This document shows positions 7,726-11,997 of a stretch of DNA of 11,997 nt, one piece after another. The notes beneath the pieces were generated by a model that was not told the DNA's origin, did no database searches, and worked only from the letters and a program-made list of their open reading frames with translations. This DNA is from Ettlia oleoabundans (lineage: Eukaryota; Chlorophyta; Chlorophyceae; Chlamydomonadales), in contig JAAMXP010001929.1 in the NCBI GenBank assembly GCA_019693395.1, forward strand, positions 1 through 11,997. Reading direction: 5' to 3'. Numbering within the stretch: the first letter of the stretch is position 1; every line of letters starts with the position of its first letter. Made by a program: the position numbers and the translations under genes.

Positions 7726-10700
7726 ATGCCTGATCACGCCGAGATCAGTAGGAGCCAGGCCACGGCATGGCAGCAGTTCCGCGCCATCTCACGAAAGAAC
7801 CTATTGTTGCGCCTAAGAGGCGGGTGAGTACCCTTACGTCAGAATCAGCTCGTCACAGTTGCCGGAAACACATGGGAGGCAGAGTGGGGAGGTGCCATCA
7901 AGGTCGCCCGCCCGCCTGCGTGCTTGCTTGCCAGGGCTGCCGTAGGCTACTCGCTTGCGCACCCCACCCTTACGGAGCTGCAAACAATGGCAGCGTACAT
8001 TCCCTATACTTCCAGCACAAGCTTTATCATTGTCATGGCACCCGCCTGCTGTTTTTGGTCCGCAGGCGGCAATGGTTCGGCCTGGGTGGCTGGGCGGCGG
8101 CCGCGGTGGATGTGCTGGTGCCCGTGCTCTTCTTCCTGGTGAGACCCGCTGCTGTTGATTGCCAGATACAGGGGTGTACAGAGTGAAAATTCCTGTACAA
8201 AAATGACTGCCTGCACATGCACAGCAAAGTGTGTTCATACTGCGGGCCGCCTGCCTGCCTGCCTGCTGCTTCCAGGCACCGGCTGCAACGAGCCCCATCC
8301 CATCCACCTTCTTTCCCCTCTGTCTCTTGCTGCAGGTGATGTGCATCCCCAAGCACTACATGCAGCCGCAGCCCTCCCCACGCCAGTTGTCGCCGCTCTA
8401 CCCTGTTGACAGCACCGGATGGGGAGAGCTCTACTCTGGTGAGTGCTCACTGGCTGGGGCATGTGAGGCCATGGGGGGCAAGAAGCAGCCTGGCTGGGGT
8501 CAACTGCTAGCGGTGCTAGTGGGTTTCGCTAATTTTCTTGTGTCCTTCTCTTGTGTAAAGTAAAGTAAGCAGCCTCTTACATTCAACCTCTTGGCCCTTG
8601 CTTGTGTACCGCTTCCTTTATTGCCTGGCACGGTCATGCCGCCTCACATTGCACGCAGGCCCAGCGGCAGACGCCCCCGATGCCGCAGCCCGGCTGTTGT
8701 ACGCGCCCAACACCACCGCAGTCACCCGCCTCATGCTGCTGATGGCTAAAGGCGCAGCCTGCCCACCAGATGCAGCACGCCCCCGTCGCACCAGCTCCAC
8801 TTCTTTCTACCGCTACTTCTCCGCTTCTGCTGCTGCGGCGGCGGCGGCGGAGCATCCCGAGTGTGCGATTGGCAGCGCAGCGACCTGCGGCGCACAGCCT
8901 GCCTGCTACCTGCCGCTGTTTAAGCGTCAACTAGTGGGCTTTGCCTCGGCAGCAGAGGCTGAGGCAGCGGCAGCGAGGGCGCCGGGCACGGTGGATGCTG
9001 TGCTTGATTTCACAGCATGGCAGCAGGCACAGGAAGGGCGGCAGCAGGAGCACGCTAAGACACAGTTGCAGCAGGAGCAGGGGATTGAGCAACAGGATAG
9101 GCATAGGCAGCAGGGGCACCAGCAGTCGGGGTTGGAGGGTGCGGAGCTGCACCATCCGCTGCGGCGCTGGCGGTTGCTGTTGGAGCATCCCGAGGCACCG
9201 CAACGGCTGGTGGCGGTGGGGTCTGAGGGGCCCAATCATGATCAAGAGAGTCGCCAATCAAAAGCCATTGAGCAGCAGCAGCAGCAGGCGGCAGAGTTTG
9301 AGCAGGGAGGCGAGCGAGGCGCGCAGCAGCATGCGCTGGGCAGCGGGTTTGTTTATTCGTACTCGCTGCGCCTCAACCACAGCCAGGTGCCCCCCACACG
9401 CATACGCCTCAACCAGGTGGGTTGCGGCGAGTCTGAACGGGAAGGATGAGGTGGGTGGTAATGGTCTTGCACTGATCCCTGTCTAGCAGGTCCCCACAGC
9501 TGGTTGGTTGAAATCGCTGACAACACAAGAATGCACAATGCGGGACGCCTTGCCAAAGCGTCTGCTTGGAGTTCGTCTCAGCGCCTTCCACCAACTGACC
9601 CGATGCCCTGTTGGCTTTGCCCTCCGACTTGCTCATGTGCAGTTTGACCTGCTGCCAGGCAACCAGTACAAGCAGGTGGGTAGGTGCCTGCGAGGTGTAA
9701 GCGGGCAGTCAAGTACAACTGGGTGGGACAAAGCCCCGTGCCAGCACATGCCAGTAGCTTAGAGGCTGAGTGCCGTGGCAACTATCTTGGCAACTATGCC
9801 ACCCACCCACCCTTCCATGACCAACGCATTTCACGCCCACCCCCCAACGCATCTTGTCGCCTGTGTGTGCCTGTGCCTCTGCCGCTGCAGTACTGGTTCT
9901 TTGCCAACCTCCAGACCCTGGTGGAACAAGCAATAGTGGCACACGCGGTAGCACAGGCAGCACGGGGCGCTGCAGAGGAAGGAGGACCAGCAGGCACCCC
10001 TCGGAAGGCCGCTGCCGCTGCAGCAGGCCAGCCGTTGCACAACCCCAGTATGAGCAGCAGCAGTGGCAGCAGCAGCAGCGTAGCCGCCCTTGACTGCACC
10101 ATCAAGGAAGAGGGAGACCAGCAGGCACATGCCAGCCCTGCCGCCGCTACACCTGCAGAGACAAGCACCTCCCTTGCGTCTCTCGCGGCGTCCTCTCCTC
10201 CGCTGCTGCCTCTGTCTCTCAGTCTAAAGCCCTTTCCCTGGCCCGCCCTAACCCTGGACCTGGGAGCCACAGCTGCAGCTCTCTTCTTCAACATGCTGCT
10301 CGTATTCGCCTTCCTGCAGCCCACGCGTGCTGGTGAGTGAAGTGATGGCTGCTGCCAGGTGTTGACTATCTGCGTGCTGCGGCCAAATGCTGTTCTGTTG
10401 CTGCCAGTTCAAGCAAGAAGGCGGCAGGGGTGGCACACGCCCCATTCATGCCCCTGTCACGTGTGTGTTTCGGAACAACTCACTGATTCTGTTTGAACTC
10501 AGGAGGCAGCTGACATAGCCCCTGCCTTGCCATTTCACTCGCCCACCCACGCTACCCTGTCTTCCGCGGTTGCCCACATGTGCCTGCAGTGCTATGCTTG
10601 TGCCTGTGTCGCCCTGTGTGTCTGCCCATATGCCTGTATACTTACCTCTTCGCGTCCCCCCTCCTGTGGGTGCAGCCATCATGTCTGTGGTTCAGGAGAA

Positions 10701-11769
10701 GGAGCTGCTGCTGCGTGAGGGGATGCGTATACTGGGGCTGCAGGTGGGAGGGCTGGTGGGGTGGTGTGCGGAGGTGATAGTGGCGGTGTGCCAAGGCATG
10801 AAGTGGCAGCAGGGGAGCAGGACACTGCGTCAGTGGTGTGCGCTTGGAGCACGGCCACGCGGCAATAGACGGCCAGGCGCTTCCGGCTGAGCCTGTCACG
10901 ATGTTCGATTCATGTGCCTGCTTGCCCAACGGCAGTGTTTCCCTCCTAACTTCGTCCCTTCCAGTTTGTGACGGAATGGGGGACATAGAATATTGGACAA
11001 GATTTATTTACTGATGCCGTTGTAGACAGATTCAAACACATATACACGTGTGCGTGTTTATGTGTCTGCTGTGCCTGCAGGACGCCGCCTTCTGGTGCAG
11101 CTGGTTCCTGACTCACTGGGGCGGCATGGCAATCAGCGGCACGCTCTGCGCTGTGGTCGGCCTGTACCCATTCCAGCACAGCAGGTGCGGGCAGAGCATA
11201 AGCGCCGCAGCCCACCCGCGTAACTCAGCCACCCCTGCAACGAAACTCTGACACGGAGTTCAGCATGCTTCACTCTGCTGTGACCTTTGCTCTGCCTTCC
11301 CCCTGGGGGCTTGTGCCAAAACTTGTATGTCGTGCTGACAAACATAAACCACCACCCCCCAACCCCCCCCACCCCGTCCTCATGCTGTCCTTCTTCTGGC
11401 TGGTGGCTGCCTCCCTGCTCCTGTTCGCCTACTGCATCTCAACCCTCTTCAGGCAGGTCACATCACAGCACCATGCACCGCACCGCTCAACACAGTTCAA
11501 CGCAGTCAGCCCAGCCCAGAGCCAGCCCAGCACCAGCCATCTAGGTTGCTGCAGCTGCGCCTGCCAGCCAGTGGCTCCTGTTGGCTGGGATGTCCAACCT
11601 CATGTCACTCCCGCAGTGCTGCTGCCTCTGCTGTCTCGGCTGGAGCTTGCCACGATGCTCACAAGCTGCTGTGTTGTGCCACCTGTTTACCGCTTGTCCC
11701 TGCCTGCAGCAAGACGCGGGTAGCAGGCGGCGCTGGGGCGGTGCTCTACTCACTGGCAATGGTGCCCGG
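7726..11769 (+). CDS. ABCA-family full-size ABC transporter, N-terminal membrane half, 3' end outside window
   Basis: This is an ATP-driven membrane transporter of the ABCA subfamily, mostly lipid-related; the substrate here is unknown. Exons: 7726-7823, 8066-8138, 8336-8438, 8659-9416, 9643-9675, 9891-10332, 10676-10743, 11081-11184, about 11372-11452, and 11710 to about 11769. The ATG at 7726 follows an in-frame TGA at 7720-7722. The N-terminus has the ABCA-like WQQFRAISRKNLLLRLR. TM1 is about residues 40-60, and the extracellular loop about 61-478 has sequons NTT and NHS plus Ala-, Gln- and Ser-rich stretches. TM2 is about 479-497, then the cytoplasmic signature EKELLLREGMRILGL (510-524), TM3 about 537-554, TM4 562-585 and TM5 from about 591. 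Phases agree except at the exon 9 acceptor, which lacks AG. The end of exon 10 is uncertain (11761 or 11769), and I could not place an exon after it. The nucleotide-binding domains lie outside, so activity cannot be judged. Confidence 0.87.
8822..8850 (+). repeat. GCN alanine-codon run in ABCA exon 4
   Basis: Alternating GCT and GCG codons give a short poly-Ala stretch in the extracellular loop, ahead of EHPECAIG. This is a typical low-complexity insert of GC-rich algal coding sequence. Confidence 0.75.
9273..9287 (+). repeat. CAG repeat encoding poly-Gln in ABCA exon 4
   Basis: Five pure CAG codons lie in a wider Gln-rich part of the extracellular loop (about 9020-9330), which also has many mixed CAG/CAA/GAG codons. 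The repeat is in frame and unbroken. Confidence 0.85.
11453..11709 (+). other. GC-AG intron (intron 9 of ABCA)
   Basis: The donor reads TTCAG|GCAGGT and the acceptor CCTGCAG ends at 11709. Phase 2 gives AYCISTLF-SKTRVAGGAGAVLY, matching the ABCA TM4-TM5 join. The GT four bases downstream would end exon 9 in phase 0, and the next exon would then read QDAGSRRRW, which does not fit the family. Confidence 0.7.
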
Positions 11770-11997
11770 GTGTGTGAAGGAGGGGGTGTCTTGTCGGTTG
11801 CCTTTCGTGGCACATTCGTGTTGTATTATGTTGTGTGAGGGGGCAAGCGTGTGGATGGGTGCTTTTGTTTGCACCGCAGCGACGGTGCCCGCACGGTGTC
11901 CTGCCCTTGGCCTGCCTATGCCAGACAGTCATGCCCCGGGGGTGCCCTCCTGATATACACATAATTGCCTGCCCGCCTGCCTTTGTCACAAAACAGC

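Noticed and set aside
7730..7748. Inverted repeat CTGATC/GATCAG just after the ABCA start codon
   Set aside because: A six-base stem with a seven-base loop is expected by chance in a window of this size, and there is no supporting context.
8941..9486. 181-codon plus-strand open frame rich in Arg and Ser
   Set aside because: It is an out-of-phase reading of the CAG- and GGC-rich ABCA exon 4. The other frame ends in a proper splice donor and carries the conserved loop pieces.
9794..10324. 176-codon minus-strand open frame
   Set aside because: It is the shadow of ABCA exon 6, which has clear ABCA motifs and splice sites on the plus strand. The minus frame shows only low-complexity residues.
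1..11997. tRNA, rRNA, CRISPR arrays, transposon ends, bacterial operon signals
   Set aside because: By eye I saw no cloverleaf with tRNA box motifs, no spaced direct repeats of CRISPR type and no terminal inverted repeats. The spliced genes make a prokaryotic reading untenable. A covariance-model search was not possible here.

Overview
This window looks like nuclear DNA of a green alga, most likely a core chlorophyte of the Chlamydomonas/Scenedesmus type. The evidence is a GC-rich, intron-dense layout: about 25 introns of roughly 130-350 bases, nearly all ending in CAG. Coding exons carry Ala, Gln and Ser runs, and the putative poly(A) signals are TGTAA, as in Chlamydomonadales. The protein families also fit (EF-hand type II NAD(P)H dehydrogenase, ISCA2, ABCA transporter). 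The species cannot be named from this sequence. Gene models were built by hand from splice signals, reading phase and remembered family motifs.

Layout. (1) Positions 76-5206, minus strand: a type II NAD(P)H dehydrogenase with an EF-hand insert (plant NDB class). Fourteen exons encode 562 residues, and the C-terminus lies beyond the left edge. (2) 5207-5707: a spacer holding the 5' region of that gene and the 3' UTR of the next one. (3) 5708-6960, minus strand: a complete four-exon gene for a mitochondrial ISCA2-type A-type Fe-S assembly protein, 248 residues. (4) 6961-7725: a divergent intergenic region. (5) 7726 to the right edge, plus strand: the first ten recognisable exons of an ABCA-type full-size ABC transporter. 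They cover TM1, the large extracellular loop and TM2-TM5; both nucleotide-binding domains lie beyond the window.

How the genes relate. The first two products are probably mitochondrial: an alternative, non-proton-pumping NADH:quinone oxidoreductase, and a late-acting Fe-S assembly factor needed for 4Fe-4S proteins, including those of complex I. They share a strand but are separately promoted nuclear genes, so a functional link is only suggestive. The ABCA gene has no obvious link and may share a bidirectional promoter region with ISCA2.

No new multigene system, mobile element, CRISPR array, tRNA or rRNA was found. The noteworthy points concern gene structure: three GC-AG introns out of 25, an 18-base microexon, a 5' splice site made of a GT microsatellite, one ABCA intron without an AG acceptor, an acidic (NADH-type) residue in the dehydrogenase, and a Gln-rich expansion in the ABCA extracellular loop.
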